Shown: piece after piece, positions 10,153 through 18,755 of the stretch
Layout of the letters: the number at the start of each line of letters is the position of its first letter
Numbering within the stretch: position 1 is the first letter of the stretch
Source of the DNA: Selenomonas sp. oral taxon 920
GTDB lineage: Bacteria > Bacillota > Negativicutes > Selenomonadales > Selenomonadaceae
Length of the DNA: 64,000 nt
Assembly: GCF_001717585.1 (NCBI RefSeq)
Contig: NZ_CP017042.1
Span: forward strand, 1,263,001-1,327,000
Direction: 5' to 3'
Notes under the pieces: generated by a model
Databases searched by the model: none
Seen by the model: the letters and a program-made list of their open reading frames with translations, nothing else
What the model was told of the DNA's origin: nothing
Position numbers and translations under genes: made by a program

Positions 10153-12078
10153 TCACGCCTCCGTCAGCTGCTGCCACTTCTCATAACGCTGCATGATCTC
10201 GATTTCCTTCGCTGCATACGCCTCTGCAATCGCATGACTACGCTCCGGATCCGCCTGTGTCTCTGGGCGGTTCATCTCGTACTCAAGCCCCTTCAGCTCC
10301 GCCTCTGCCATTGCGATTTCCGCCTCTGTGCGCTCGATCATCTCCTGCCGGCGGGCGGCAGGGATGGCACTGTGTACGGTAGACTTCGGCGCAGCAGGTA
10401 CTTCCACGCGGTCTTTTTTCTCCTGTGCGGGAGGCGCATTCTGCGCCTTCTTTTCCGCGCACGGCACGTCCGCTGCCGCCGCCTCTCCCTCGGCTTCCTT
10501 CTTCATCAGATAGTAGCTGTAGTTACCGAGGTACTCCGTGATCCTGCCATCCTTTAGCTCAAGAGTGCAGTTTGCCGTCTTGTCGAGAAAATAGCGGTCA
10601 TGCGACACGGCGATAAACGTGCCGGGGAATGCCATCAACGCCTCTTCCACCGCCTCGCGTGCAGGGATGTCAAGATGGTTCGTCGGCTCGTCCAGTACGA
10701 GAAAGTTCGCATCCGTCAGCATGAGTTTGAGGAATGCCACACGCGCCTGCTCACCGCCCGAGAGTGCACCGATGAGCCGCAGAACATCGTCACCGTGGAA
10801 GAGGAACGCGCCAAGATACCCGCGTGCCGTCTCCTCATCCAAACCGAACGTATAGCAGATCTCATCCAGTATCGTCTTGTTCGGATCCAGGCCCTCATGC
10901 TGTTGGGAGAAATAGCCGATCTTGACACGGCTGCCGATTTTCAGACGCCCCGTCGCTTCGAGCTCCCCAACGAGAATTTGCAGCAGGGTCGTCTTGCCGA
11001 CACCGTTCTCCCCGATCAGTGCCACGCCGTCCCCCTTGCGGATAAGGAGGGAGATGCGGTCAAGCACACGCTGACCACCCGGATAGGCGAACGCAATATC
11101 CTCGAGTTCCGCCACGCGCTGTGCACACTCCATCGGCTTGGTAAACGCGAAGTATTTGAAGCGCGCCGCCTCCGGCGGCAGCACAATTCGTTCGAGCCGA
11201 TTCAGCTGACTCTGCCGTCCGCGTGCCTGCTTTGCCTTGATACCCGCCTTGTATCGGCTGATATACTCCTCGGTTTTCTTAATCTGTGCCTGCTGCTTTT
11301 CATATGCACTCTGCAGTGCCGCACGCCGATCATTCTTCACCCGCATATAGTGCGTGTAGTTTCCCGTGTATGCCGTAATCTCTGCGTGATCGAGCTCCAA
11401 AATGCGCGTCGCAACGCGGTCGAGGAAATAGCGGTCGTGCGATATCAGGAGTACGCCGCCGCGATAGGACTGCAGAAATCTTTCGAGCCACTCAATCATG
11501 CCGATATCGAGATGATTTGTCGGCTCATCCAAAAAGAGGAAGTCCGGCTCACGCAGCAGTGCCTTTGCGAGACATATGCGCGTGGTCTGTCCGCCCGAAA
11601 AATGCCGGACATCCTTTTGGAGCTCTGCCTCGGAGAAGCCAAGTCCGAACGCAACGCGGCGAATACGGCTCTCGAAATCGTATCCGTCCATCGCTTCGAA
11701 TCGCGTCACGAGATTTCCGTATGCGGCGAGTTCCTCCACACCGGCAGCCCCTGCTGCAATATCACGCTCCATCCGCTCCTTCTCTGCGCGGAGCGCAATG
11801 AGATCTGAAAATGCACTGCGCAGTTCCTCGTACAATGTATCGTTGGAAAAATCTGCCTGCTGCTCAACATAACCGATCGTATCGGCACGATCCATCACAA
11901 TCTGACCGCCGTCATTCTCCTCATGTCCGAGAAGAATCCGCATGAGTGTCGTCTTGCCTGCGCCGTTTGCACCGACGAGCCCTACCTTGTCCCCGCGCTG
12001 CACTTCAAAGTTTACATTGGAAAACAGCGTACGTATGCCGTACGCCTTCTCTAATCCAATTACTTTCAGACTCCCCAT
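10153..12078 (-). CDS. ABC-F family ATPase
   Basis: Soluble twin-ATPase protein of the ABC-F family, whose members act on ribosomes (translation factors or antibiotic target protection); there are no membrane segments. About 641 residues: domain 1 with GANGAGKTT and signature FSGGQ, a linker rich in basic and charged residues (KKTEEYISRYKAGIKAKQAR), domain 2 with GENGVGKTT and LSGGEQ, then a charged coiled-coil tail (TEAEIAMAEAELKGLEYEMN) as in Uup/YdiF-like members. The ATG at 12078 has GGAG upstream; three earlier in-frame starts lie inside the LCP gene and lack a good ribosome site. The exact subfamily is not settled. Confidence 0.92.
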   Translation of the reverse strand: MGSLKVIGLEKAYGIRTLFSNVNFEVQRGDKVGLVGANGAGKTTLMRILLGHEENDGGQIVMDRADTIGYVEQQADFSNDTLYEELRSAFSDLIALRAEKERMERDIAAGAAGVEELAAYGNLVTRFEAMDGYDFESRIRRVAFGLGFSEAELQKDVRHFSGGQTTRICLAKALLREPDFLFLDEPTNHLDIGMIEWLERFLQSYRGGVLLISHDRYFLDRVATRILELDHAEITAYTGNYTHYMRVKNDRRAALQSAYEKQQAQIKKTEEYISRYKAGIKAKQARGRQSQLNRLERIVLPPEAARFKYFAFTKPMECAQRVAELEDIAFAYPGGQRVLDRISLLIRKGDGVALIGENGVGKTTLLQILVGELEATGRLKIGSRVKIGYFSQQHEGLDPNKTILDEICYTFGLDEETARGYLGAFLFHGDDVLRLIGALSGGEQARVAFLKLMLTDANFLVLDEPTNHLDIPAREAVEEALMAFPGTFIAVSHDRYFLDKTANCTLELKDGRITEYLGNYSYYLMKKEAEGEAAAADVPCAEKKAQNAPPAQEKKDRVEVPAAPKSTVHSAIPAARRQEMIERTEAEIAMAEAELKGLEYEMNRPETQADPERSHAIAEAYAAKEIEIMQRYEKWQQLTEA

Positions 12079-12079
12079 G

Positions 12080-13534
12080 TCACTCTTCTCCATCCTCGTG
12101 CACGGCATGCGCACGGTAGTCACGCCCAATGATCACAATCGCCTGCCGCTCTCCTGTCCCCTCAACAGGCATGATGACACAGGGAAAGGGCATCCCATAG
12201 AACAGCTTGACATGGGAATCTGCCGTCATGACGGCAGTCTTTGGTCGATCCGAGGCATTGCCCGTCTCCACACTGGATATATGGAACCCCTTTGCCCGCA
12301 GCGTATCAGCGATCTCAGCACCTGCACCGTCGATTCCACTGGCGTTGATAATCATGACAGAGATGTCCTCCGCCCTGTCCGCACGGCTGCCTTTAATTTC
12401 TTCCGTTTTCTTCTCTCCCGTCTTTTTTTCGGGATTCTTCTCCGCAATGCCACGCTCCGCGCGTTGCACTTCGATGGCAGATTCCCCTTCAGCGAGGAGT
12501 TTCTCGGCGGAGGGAAGCAGTTCGCGCTCATCCGTCTCCGTCATCACGCGCAGACGCTCCGGTGTATCTGCTCGATAGACGGCAGCATCCTGCTCTGCCG
12601 CCTCCTGCATCGGCGCAGGAAGATCCCTTCCCACACCTGCAAACAGTTCCTTGCGTGTCTCCACGATATCTGGAATCCAATAGCTCACGTCCCCGAGATA
12701 TGCCGGAGCTCCCGCAACCATCTGCATATCCATGCCGGCTGCTTCGATATCCTTCAGCCGTTTTGCGAGTGTCAGCAGTTGCCGCGTCGTCAGATCTGTC
12801 TCAACGGCAGCCTGCACCTCATCCACCACGGCGGCAAGACGCGGAAGCACCTGCGGAGACAGGAACTGCGCGAGAAGAGCACGCATAAAGCGTTGCTGGC
12901 GTCCAATGCGGCCGATATCCCCCTCTCCGTCGCGATAACGCACATATTGGATTGCATGTGCACCGTCCATATGCTGCTCTCCGGGGGCGAGATCAATCAC
13001 GAGGCCGCCGTTATCGTCCCACGGATCCTCATAGTGCATCCGTTTCTCCACGTCGATGTCCACGCCGCCGACTGCATCTACGATTCGCTCGAATGCCGAC
13101 GTATCGATCATGATGTAATGCGTCACAGGAACACCAACGAGTTGGCTGACCGAGGCGAGCGTCATCTCGTGCCCGCCGAATGCATAGGCGTGATTGATCT
13201 TGTCATAGCCGTAGCTGCCGACCTTGACACGCGTATCCCGCGGTATCGAGAGCAGCGCAGCACGCCCGTGCTCCTCATCGACGGCAGCCAGCATCAGTGT
13301 ATCACTGCGTCCGACATCCCCCTCCCTCCGATCCACTCCCATAATGAGCACATAACCCAGATCGTTCTCCGGCAAATTGGCAAATGTATTCCCTGTCCGC
13401 AGCGATCCGGACATAAAATAGCTGCCCGCATAGTAAATGGCACAGACAAGCAGAAAGGAAAAGGCAAATACAGCCCCTGCATATTTGATAAATGTACGAT
13501 CCTGCTTCGCCTGTGATGCTTGTTCCCGTATCAA
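12080..13534 (-). CDS. LytR-CpsA-Psr (LCP) family cell envelope protein
   Basis: LCP enzymes transfer lipid-linked glycopolymers to the cell wall from the outer face of the inner membrane. One N-terminal membrane helix (AVFAFSFLLVCAIYYAGSYF) precedes the LCP domain (VLIMGVDRREGDVGRSDTLM, SIPRDTRV, then YDKINHAYAFGG); a Lys/Glu-rich linker leads to a C-terminal LytR_C domain (VMIINASGIDGAGAEIADTL). About 484 residues from a TTG at 13534, which follows GGGAGAGGA; the promoter lies upstream of it, so longer reading frames would start ahead of the transcript. In a diderm Negativicute the polymer substrate is unknown. Confidence 0.88.
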   Translation of the reverse strand: MIREQASQAKQDRTFIKYAGAVFAFSFLLVCAIYYAGSYFMSGSLRTGNTFANLPENDLGYVLIMGVDRREGDVGRSDTLMLAAVDEEHGRAALLSIPRDTRVKVGSYGYDKINHAYAFGGHEMTLASVSQLVGVPVTHYIMIDTSAFERIVDAVGGVDIDVEKRMHYEDPWDDNGGLVIDLAPGEQHMDGAHAIQYVRYRDGEGDIGRIGRQQRFMRALLAQFLSPQVLPRLAAVVDEVQAAVETDLTTRQLLTLAKRLKDIEAAGMDMQMVAGAPAYLGDVSYWIPDIVETRKELFAGVGRDLPAPMQEAAEQDAAVYRADTPERLRVMTETDERELLPSAEKLLAEGESAIEVQRAERGIAEKNPEKKTGEKKTEEIKGSRADRAEDISVMIINASGIDGAGAEIADTLRAKGFHISSVETGNASDRPKTAVMTADSHVKLFYGMPFPCVIMPVEGTGERQAIVIIGRDYRAHAVHEDGEE

Positions 13535-13568
13535 TCCGTATATCGTCCTCTCCCGATAAATTGTACCC

Positions 13569-13597
13569 AGTATAACAAAAACAAAAGTTCCATGCAA
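13569..13597 (-). promoter_or_regulatory. Promoter of the LCP / ABC-F / recD2 operon
   Basis: Minus-strand TTGCAT (13597-13592) and TATACT (13574-13569) with a 17-bp spacer. It puts transcription start just upstream of the TTG start of the LCP gene, which supports that start choice. Confidence 0.7.
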
Positions 13598-13636
13598 ATA
13601 CAAAGCCCGTTGGAACGGCACATATCTCTATAACTC

Positions 13637-13665
13637 TTTACAAAACACGGTATTTCATGTAAACT
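13637..13665 (+). promoter_or_regulatory. Promoter of the HD-GYP gene
   Basis: TTTACA (13637-13642), 17-bp spacer, TAAACT (13660-13665). The leader up to the ATG is about 100 nt and contains short complementary segments (ATTCTG at 13690 with CAGAAT near 13730; CTGC/GCAG). I do not recognise a known riboswitch class in it. Confidence 0.55.
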
Positions 13666-13770
13666 AAAAACACTTATATACGTAGGTAGATTCTGTATCC
13701 AACCGCACTTAGGGAACTGCTCTCACGGGCAGAATACGGCGATACACACCGAACGGATAAGGGGGAAAAA

Positions 13771-14982
13771 ATGCTACGACTTCCTGTCTCGAAACTAAAA
13801 GATGGCATGGTACTTGGGCAAAGTCTGTTCAATACCGCGGGGGGAAGCTATCTCGTCAAGGGGCAGCCGGTTACGATTGACTATATTCGACGCATGCAGC
13901 AGCTCGGCATCCAGTCAGTTACAGTAACCTCCATGGATCCGCGCCACAAGCTCCCACCACCACCGGACGTGATTGAGGAGAAGACGCGCGTCAATGCAAT
14001 CAATGCCGTCTACAATACATTTCAGTCCATTGAGGAAAACGGAACTCTCGATATACCAGCGCTGCAAAAGGTGACCGATTCGATCGTTTTCAATCTCTTT
14101 GAAAATCATGAAAACCTTGTTCAGCTCACGGACATTCGTACGCACGATGCATATACCTTTGCACACAGCGTGAACGTCGCCGTCCTCTCAGCAATGATGG
14201 GAATGCTCTGTCACCTGCCAAAGGAGGATCTGTCCCTCATCACGCTCGGCGGACTCCTGCACGACCTCGGTAAGATCGACGTGCACACGGACATCCTCAC
14301 GAAAAACCGAAGTCTGAGCAACAGCGAGTTCGACATCATGAAGAAGCACCCTGCCGATGGTGCGCGGCGCATCCTAAAGATGCACGGTCTCCCGAAATCG
14401 AGCATATTGGCGGCGATCGCGGGACAACATCACGAGCACATCGATGGCACGGGCTATCCCCGCGGCCTTAAGGGCGAGGAGATGCACCGCTTTGCGAAGA
14501 TCGCGGCGATTGCCGATGTCTACGATGCATTGACGAGTGAGCGGCCCTACAAGAAGGCGTATATGCCGAACATTGCCTACAACATCATGCATAATATCAA
14601 CAAGGGACAGTTCGACCCGAAGCTGCTCGACCTCTTCTTCAACAACGTTGCCATCTATCCGGAGGGGGCTGTGCTCAAGACTACGTTTGGCTTCGCTGTT
14701 GTAAAGGAAAGCAAGTTTGGCCGCACAACGACGCCAATCATCATTCTCTTTGCTGATGTCAACGGCAAACTGCTGAGTGAACGGAGTCTGATCGACCTCT
14801 CCGAGGAGAAGGACGGCGCTTCCTCCATACAGGTCGTTCCAACGGGCAACGATCTCTACCACTTCATCCATGAACTCGGTGTCGATCCGACTTACTACCT
14901 CGAGGAAGAGCGTGAGAAGGATCGGGCGGCAGGGATTGTCCCCTCGGGTGTATCTGCACCGCCGCGTATGCGCACAAGATAA
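13771..14982 (+). CDS. HD-GYP domain protein, probable cyclic-di-GMP phosphodiesterase
   Basis: The 403-residue cytoplasmic protein has an N-terminal DUF3391-like segment (residues 1-60) and an HD-GYP domain (about 110-310). Catalytic features are intact: His133 in AHSV, the HD pair at 164-165 (GGLLHDLGK), HHEHIDGTGYP at 220-230 and DVYDALTSERPY. The family hydrolyses c-di-GMP to pGpG/GMP and controls motility and adhesion. No sensor or membrane domain is visible. The ATG has a strong GGGGG ribosome site. Monocistronic on the plus strand between leftward operons. Confidence 0.93.
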   Translation: MLRLPVSKLKDGMVLGQSLFNTAGGSYLVKGQPVTIDYIRRMQQLGIQSVTVTSMDPRHKLPPPPDVIEEKTRVNAINAVYNTFQSIEENGTLDIPALQKVTDSIVFNLFENHENLVQLTDIRTHDAYTFAHSVNVAVLSAMMGMLCHLPKEDLSLITLGGLLHDLGKIDVHTDILTKNRSLSNSEFDIMKKHPADGARRILKMHGLPKSSILAAIAGQHHEHIDGTGYPRGLKGEEMHRFAKIAAIADVYDALTSERPYKKAYMPNIAYNIMHNINKGQFDPKLLDLFFNNVAIYPEGAVLKTTFGFAVVKESKFGRTTTPIIILFADVNGKLLSERSLIDLSEEKDGASSIQVVPTGNDLYHFIHELGVDPTYYLEEEREKDRAAGIVPSGVSAPPRMRTR

Positions 14983-15030
14983 CGTCACAAAAAAACCGGA
15001 CGATCCTGTCCGGTTTTTTTGTGACGTTAT
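14979..15030. terminator. Bidirectional terminator containing both stop codons
   Basis: A near-perfect 52-bp palindrome with arms ATAACGTCAC + A7 + CCGGAC, their complement on the other side, and a 6-nt loop. The GC-rich stem is followed by T7 in both directions. The stop codons of the HD-GYP gene (14980-14982, plus) and ecfA2 (15029-15027, minus) both fall inside the arms, so it serves both convergent units. Confidence 0.93.
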
Positions 15031-15878
15031 CTTGCCTCTAAAATCTTTGCTGCCATATCCTCCACCGTTGTGCAGTTTCCTACAAGGTAGCCCGCCGCGG
15101 TAAGCTTCTGTCCAAGGCGCAGAAGATGCGGTGCGGCAAGAGAAGCACGCACAAGAAGATCGTCACGCTGAAACAGCACGTGCGGCGCGCCCTCTCCAAT
15201 GACCTGTCCGCCCGCGAGGATCACCATATGATCTGCGACGCGCAGAATGTCCTCCATACTGTGCGATACGAGGACAATACTGACGCCGCGCTCGCGGTGA
15301 AGCATTGTAAGCATGGATAGGAGCGTCTCGCGTCCGCGCGGGTCGAGCCCCGCTGCCGGCTCATCGAGAACGAGGTAACGCGGTGCCAGCGCAAGCACGC
15401 CTGCAATCGCCGCACGTCTGCGCTCTCCGCCCGAGAGTGCAAATGGCGAACGATCACGGTAGCTCTCAGGCAGGCGGACGAGCTCCATCGCCTCGCGCAC
15501 ACGCGCCTCGACTTCCGCATCCGTCAATCCTTGATTGCGCGGACCGAAGGCAATGTCTTCATACACCGACTCCTCGAAGAGCTGATGTTCTGGATATTGA
15601 AAGACCATGCCGATGCGGAAGCGTGCCGTCCGCGCCGCCTCCTTTTCCTTTTTCGTTTTGCCGTGGAGGCTGACACCGTCCACGAGAATCTGCCCTGCCG
15701 TCGGTATCAGGAGTCCACCGATCAGCTGCATGAGCGTTGACTTTCCGGCGCCCGTTTCCCCCGCGATCGCCGTAAACGAGCCCGATGCAATCGTCAGCGT
15801 GACACCGTGCAGAGCCGTGTGGGAGAGCGGCGTTTTTTCCATGTAGGTGTAGGACAGTGATTCTATCTCGATAGACAA
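15027..15878 (-). CDS. ecfA2: Energy-coupling factor transporter ATPase EcfA2
   Basis: One of the two ATPases that energise ECF vitamin/metal importers together with EcfT and exchangeable S subunits. The 283-residue protein has Walker A GETGAGKST, Q-loop FQYPEHQLF, signature LSGGERRRAAIAG and Walker B YLVLDEPAAGLDP. The PEHQLFE type of Q-loop is characteristic of EcfA2. It overlaps ecfA1 by 16 bp. No ecfT follows; the operon ends at the terminator. Confidence 0.92.
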   Translation of the reverse strand: MSIEIESLSYTYMEKTPLSHTALHGVTLTIASGSFTAIAGETGAGKSTLMQLIGGLLIPTAGQILVDGVSLHGKTKKEKEAARTARFRIGMVFQYPEHQLFEESVYEDIAFGPRNQGLTDAEVEARVREAMELVRLPESYRDRSPFALSGGERRRAAIAGVLALAPRYLVLDEPAAGLDPRGRETLLSMLTMLHRERGVSIVLVSHSMEDILRVADHMVILAGGQVIGEGAPHVLFQRDDLLVRASLAAPHLLRLGQKLTAAGYLVGNCTTVEDMAAKILEAR

Positions 15879-16699
15879 TGCAGCAGCTCCTCATCCGTTA
15901 CAATATCCTGCGGGAGATCCCACCCACCGTTCCGCAGACGCTCTGCAAGATCGGCTGCAAGAGGAAGATCCAACCCTAGTGCGCGTACCTGCTCCGGCTG
16001 CGCAAAGATCTCGCGCGGTGTTCCGTCCATGACGATCTGCCCCGCATCCATAAGTACAATGCGATCTGCCGCAATTGCCTCTTCCATAAAATGCGTGATG
16101 TAGACGATGGTCATCCCCTGCTCATCATGAAGTTTCTCGACAGCACTCAGCACCTCTGCTCTCCCGCGCGGATCGAGCATTGCCGTCGGTTCATCGAGGA
16201 CGAGACAATGTGTCTGCATTGCAATCGCCCCTGCAATGGCAATGCGCTGCTTCTGTCCGCCTGAGAGGAGATGTGGGGCTGCCTGTGCATATGCCTCCAT
16301 GCCGACAAGGGCGAGTGCATTCTGCACGCGCGCACGGATCTCTGCGGGCGGCACGCCGAGATTCTCAGGGCCGAATGCCACATCATCTGCCACAACCGCC
16401 GCGATGAGCTGATTGTCCGGATTCTGGAATACCATGCTGACCTCCTGTCGGATGTCCCAGCGGTGCATCTCATCCTTCGTATCGAATCCACGTACGAGGC
16501 AATGCCCCTCAGTCGGGAGGAGGAGTCCGTTCAGATGACGTGCAAGGGTCGACTTCCCCGAGCCGTTCGCCCCGAGCACCGCCACAAACTCCCCGGCTGC
16601 AATCGAGAGGGTGACACCGCGCAGTGCCTCATGTCCCTCTCCCTCGCTGCTTTGGTAGACATGCGTGACATGATCAAGCTCAAAAAAAATCTCTGTCAT
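15863..16699 (-). CDS. ecfA1: Energy-coupling factor transporter ATPase EcfA1
   Basis: Partner ATPase of EcfA2, 278 residues. It has Walker A GANGSGKST, Q-loop FQNPDNQLIA (the EcfA1 type), signature LSGGQKQRIAIAG and Walker B CLVLDEPTAMLDP. The ATG follows GAGAGGACGGAA and lies 10 bp after the histidine kinase stop, so it is probably transcribed with the two-component system. Confidence 0.93.
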   Translation of the reverse strand: MTEIFFELDHVTHVYQSSEGEGHEALRGVTLSIAAGEFVAVLGANGSGKSTLARHLNGLLLPTEGHCLVRGFDTKDEMHRWDIRQEVSMVFQNPDNQLIAAVVADDVAFGPENLGVPPAEIRARVQNALALVGMEAYAQAAPHLLSGGQKQRIAIAGAIAMQTHCLVLDEPTAMLDPRGRAEVLSAVEKLHDEQGMTIVYITHFMEEAIAADRIVLMDAGQIVMDGTPREIFAQPEQVRALGLDLPLAADLAERLRNGGWDLPQDIVTDEELLHCLSR

Positions 16700-16709
16700 T
16701 TCCGTCCTC

Positions 16710-18017
16710 TCACGAATGCTTTATTCTCGCCTTCAGCTGCACATAGAAGGTCGTTCCTTTATCAATCTCGCTCTCCACCGCGATTGTTCCCCCGTGTGCC
16801 TCGACAATCTCCCGTGCAATAGCGAGCCCCAGCCCATTGCCGCCCATGCGGCGCGAGCGCACCTTGTCCACACGGTAGAAGCGATCAAAGATGCGATCGC
16901 GATGTTCCGGTGCAATGCCGATTCCCGTGTCTGCAACGGAGAGCTGGATGCTCCCCTTTTCCTTCTGTTCCACACAGATCGTAATACGCCCGCGCTCAGG
17001 CGTATACTTGACCGCGTTGTCGACGAGGATCAGAATCAACTGACGGATTTTCTGTTCATCGGCGTAGATCTCCGCACGCTTCGGCAGCACTTCATCAATC
17101 ACGATGTCCTTCTTCTCAGCAAAGGGGCGCATGATACGAACCGTCTGTTGGACGGCAGAGACGAAATCCATACGCACGGGTTTGAGTTGGTTTGCTCGCC
17201 CGTCAGTGCGTGCCACAGTGAGGAGGTCGCTGACAAGCTTCGTCATCTTCTTCACCTCATCGCGCACGTCTTCAATGACCTGCTTCAAGAACGGCGAGGT
17301 AATGGAAGGATCGCTGCGCAGGAGATCGGCCGAGGCGAGCACGACAGCAAGCGGAGTACGCAGCTCATGCGAGGCGTCCGCAGCAAACTGCCGCTGCTTT
17401 TCATATGCCTCACGTACAGGCTTCATCGCACCACCCGAGAGGACGTAGCCGACACCGGCAGCACAGATGAGCGCGAGTACGCCGAGTGCTGCAAGCGCCG
17501 AGGTCGCCTTCTCCATACCGTTATACATGGCGGTAACGTCCTTGCCGACATAGACGGTCTGCAGCGGCAGAGGTGGACTGAACACCGTCTGTGCCGTCAT
17601 CATCACTTTCGTCTGTGCGCCGTATGCATTTGTCTGCGTAAAAACGCGCACCTCCCTCTCAGGCGCATCCCATACACCGACAATGTCCAAAATAAAGGAC
17701 TCGATGCGGAACGAGGCACGTGAAAAGCTGACGAGACGCCCGCGATCGTCAAAGACGTAGTAGAAAAGGCGATCGTTTGTGCTGCGATAGAGTTGGTTCT
17801 CATCCATATCCATGCCCGCATGCAGTACAGCATATGCCTGCGACGCTGCGACACTGTCCGCCGTATCCAAGAGCTCACGCGCCTGTTCGGATGTGATCGC
17901 CCACTCCATCGTCTTGTGCATGGCAAAGAGGAGGACAATGACCAGTCCTCCCATAACGAGAGCATAGCGCAGCATCAGCCGCAGACGGCTGCGCCCAAAG
18001 ACGTTCTGCTCGTTCAA
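16710..18017 (-). CDS. Sensor histidine kinase
   Basis: 435-residue inner-membrane kinase: a first membrane helix (about residues 13-30), a periplasmic sensor of roughly 150 residues, a second helix (ALAALGVLALICAAGVGYVL), then HisKA with ADASHELRTPLAVV as H box, and HATPase with N box VDNAVKYTPERG, DTGIGI and GGNGLGLAI. No PAS domain is visible. The start is TTG, overlapping the regulator's stop as TTGA, with GGAG 8 bp before it. The signal sensed is not evident. Confidence 0.93.
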   Translation of the reverse strand: MNEQNVFGRSRLRLMLRYALVMGGLVIVLLFAMHKTMEWAITSEQARELLDTADSVAASQAYAVLHAGMDMDENQLYRSTNDRLFYYVFDDRGRLVSFSRASFRIESFILDIVGVWDAPEREVRVFTQTNAYGAQTKVMMTAQTVFSPPLPLQTVYVGKDVTAMYNGMEKATSALAALGVLALICAAGVGYVLSGGAMKPVREAYEKQRQFAADASHELRTPLAVVLASADLLRSDPSITSPFLKQVIEDVRDEVKKMTKLVSDLLTVARTDGRANQLKPVRMDFVSAVQQTVRIMRPFAEKKDIVIDEVLPKRAEIYADEQKIRQLILILVDNAVKYTPERGRITICVEQKEKGSIQLSVADTGIGIAPEHRDRIFDRFYRVDKVRSRRMGGNGLGLAIAREIVEAHGGTIAVESEIDKGTTFYVQLKARIKHS

Positions 18018-18694
18018 TGCGGTGTCTCCAGCTTGTAGCCGACCCCGCGAATGGTCTTGATCGCAGCCCCCGCTCCTGCAGCATCCAGCTTCTTGCGCAG
18101 CATTTTCATATAGGAGTCAATGTTGTTGGAGCTGACATCCGCCTCGAGCCCCCAGATGCGATCGAGGATGATGTCACGCGGCACAACAATGCCAATGTTC
18201 TGCGCAAGGAGGTCAAAAAGCTGGAACTCGCGCGGCGAAAGCTGAATCACCTTGCCGTTCTTCTCAAGGATATTCGCCGTGCGGTTCAGCTTAAATCCAC
18301 CGATCTCATCCACCTCATGCTGAATGCGCTGCGTCGCGCGCCGCCCGAGGGCGCGCAGACGTGCAAGGAGCTCCGAGAACTCGAACGGCTTTACCAGATA
18401 GTCGTCCGCCCCCGCATCCAGCCCCGTCACGCGATCCTCCACCGAGTCCCGTGCGGTCAGCATGAGGATGGCGCGGTCATAACCATTGCGGCGCAGCCGC
18501 GCACAAGCATCCACGCCTGTTTCTCCCGGCATCATCCAGTCCAGAATCAGGATGTCATACTCCGTATAGGTCGCATACTCATAGATATCGCTGCCGTCCG
18601 TCACCCACTCAACACTGATATCATTCTGTTCGAGCATATATTGGATGAGCTTGCCGAGGCGCAGATCATCTTCTGCCAGAAGTACGCGCATCAT
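18014..18694 (-). CDS. OmpR/PhoB-family response regulator
   Basis: 226 residues: receiver domain with acidic pocket EDD (8-10), phosphoacceptor Asp52 in ILDWMMPG, the conserved Thr in MLTARD and Lys in LVKPFEF; winged-helix DNA-binding domain from about residue 130 (LSPREFQLFDLLAQN, then GVGYKLE). It is a cognate pair with the overlapping kinase gene downstream. The upstream repeats suggest autoregulation. Confidence 0.95.
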   Translation of the reverse strand: MMRVLLAEDDLRLGKLIQYMLEQNDISVEWVTDGSDIYEYATYTEYDILILDWMMPGETGVDACARLRRNGYDRAILMLTARDSVEDRVTGLDAGADDYLVKPFEFSELLARLRALGRRATQRIQHEVDEIGGFKLNRTANILEKNGKVIQLSPREFQLFDLLAQNIGIVVPRDIILDRIWGLEADVSSNNIDSYMKMLRKKLDAAGAGAAIKTIRGVGYKLETPH

Positions 18695-18721
18695 ATCATC
18701 TCCCCGCTGTGTACTAAGGAA

Positions 18722-18755
18722 ATTATAGGAAAATGGGGTGAAAGATAGCTGAAAG
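18722..18755 (-). promoter_or_regulatory. Promoter with Pho-box-like direct repeats
   Basis: On the minus strand CTTTCA-N5-CTTTCA (18755-18739, 11-bp period) lies 11 bp upstream of TATAAT (18727-18722), with no clear -35 box. This matches the layout of OmpR/PhoB-type activated promoters, where tandem half-sites replace the -35. It overlaps the last codons of the MFS gene and points to control by the response regulator directly downstream. Confidence 0.55.
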
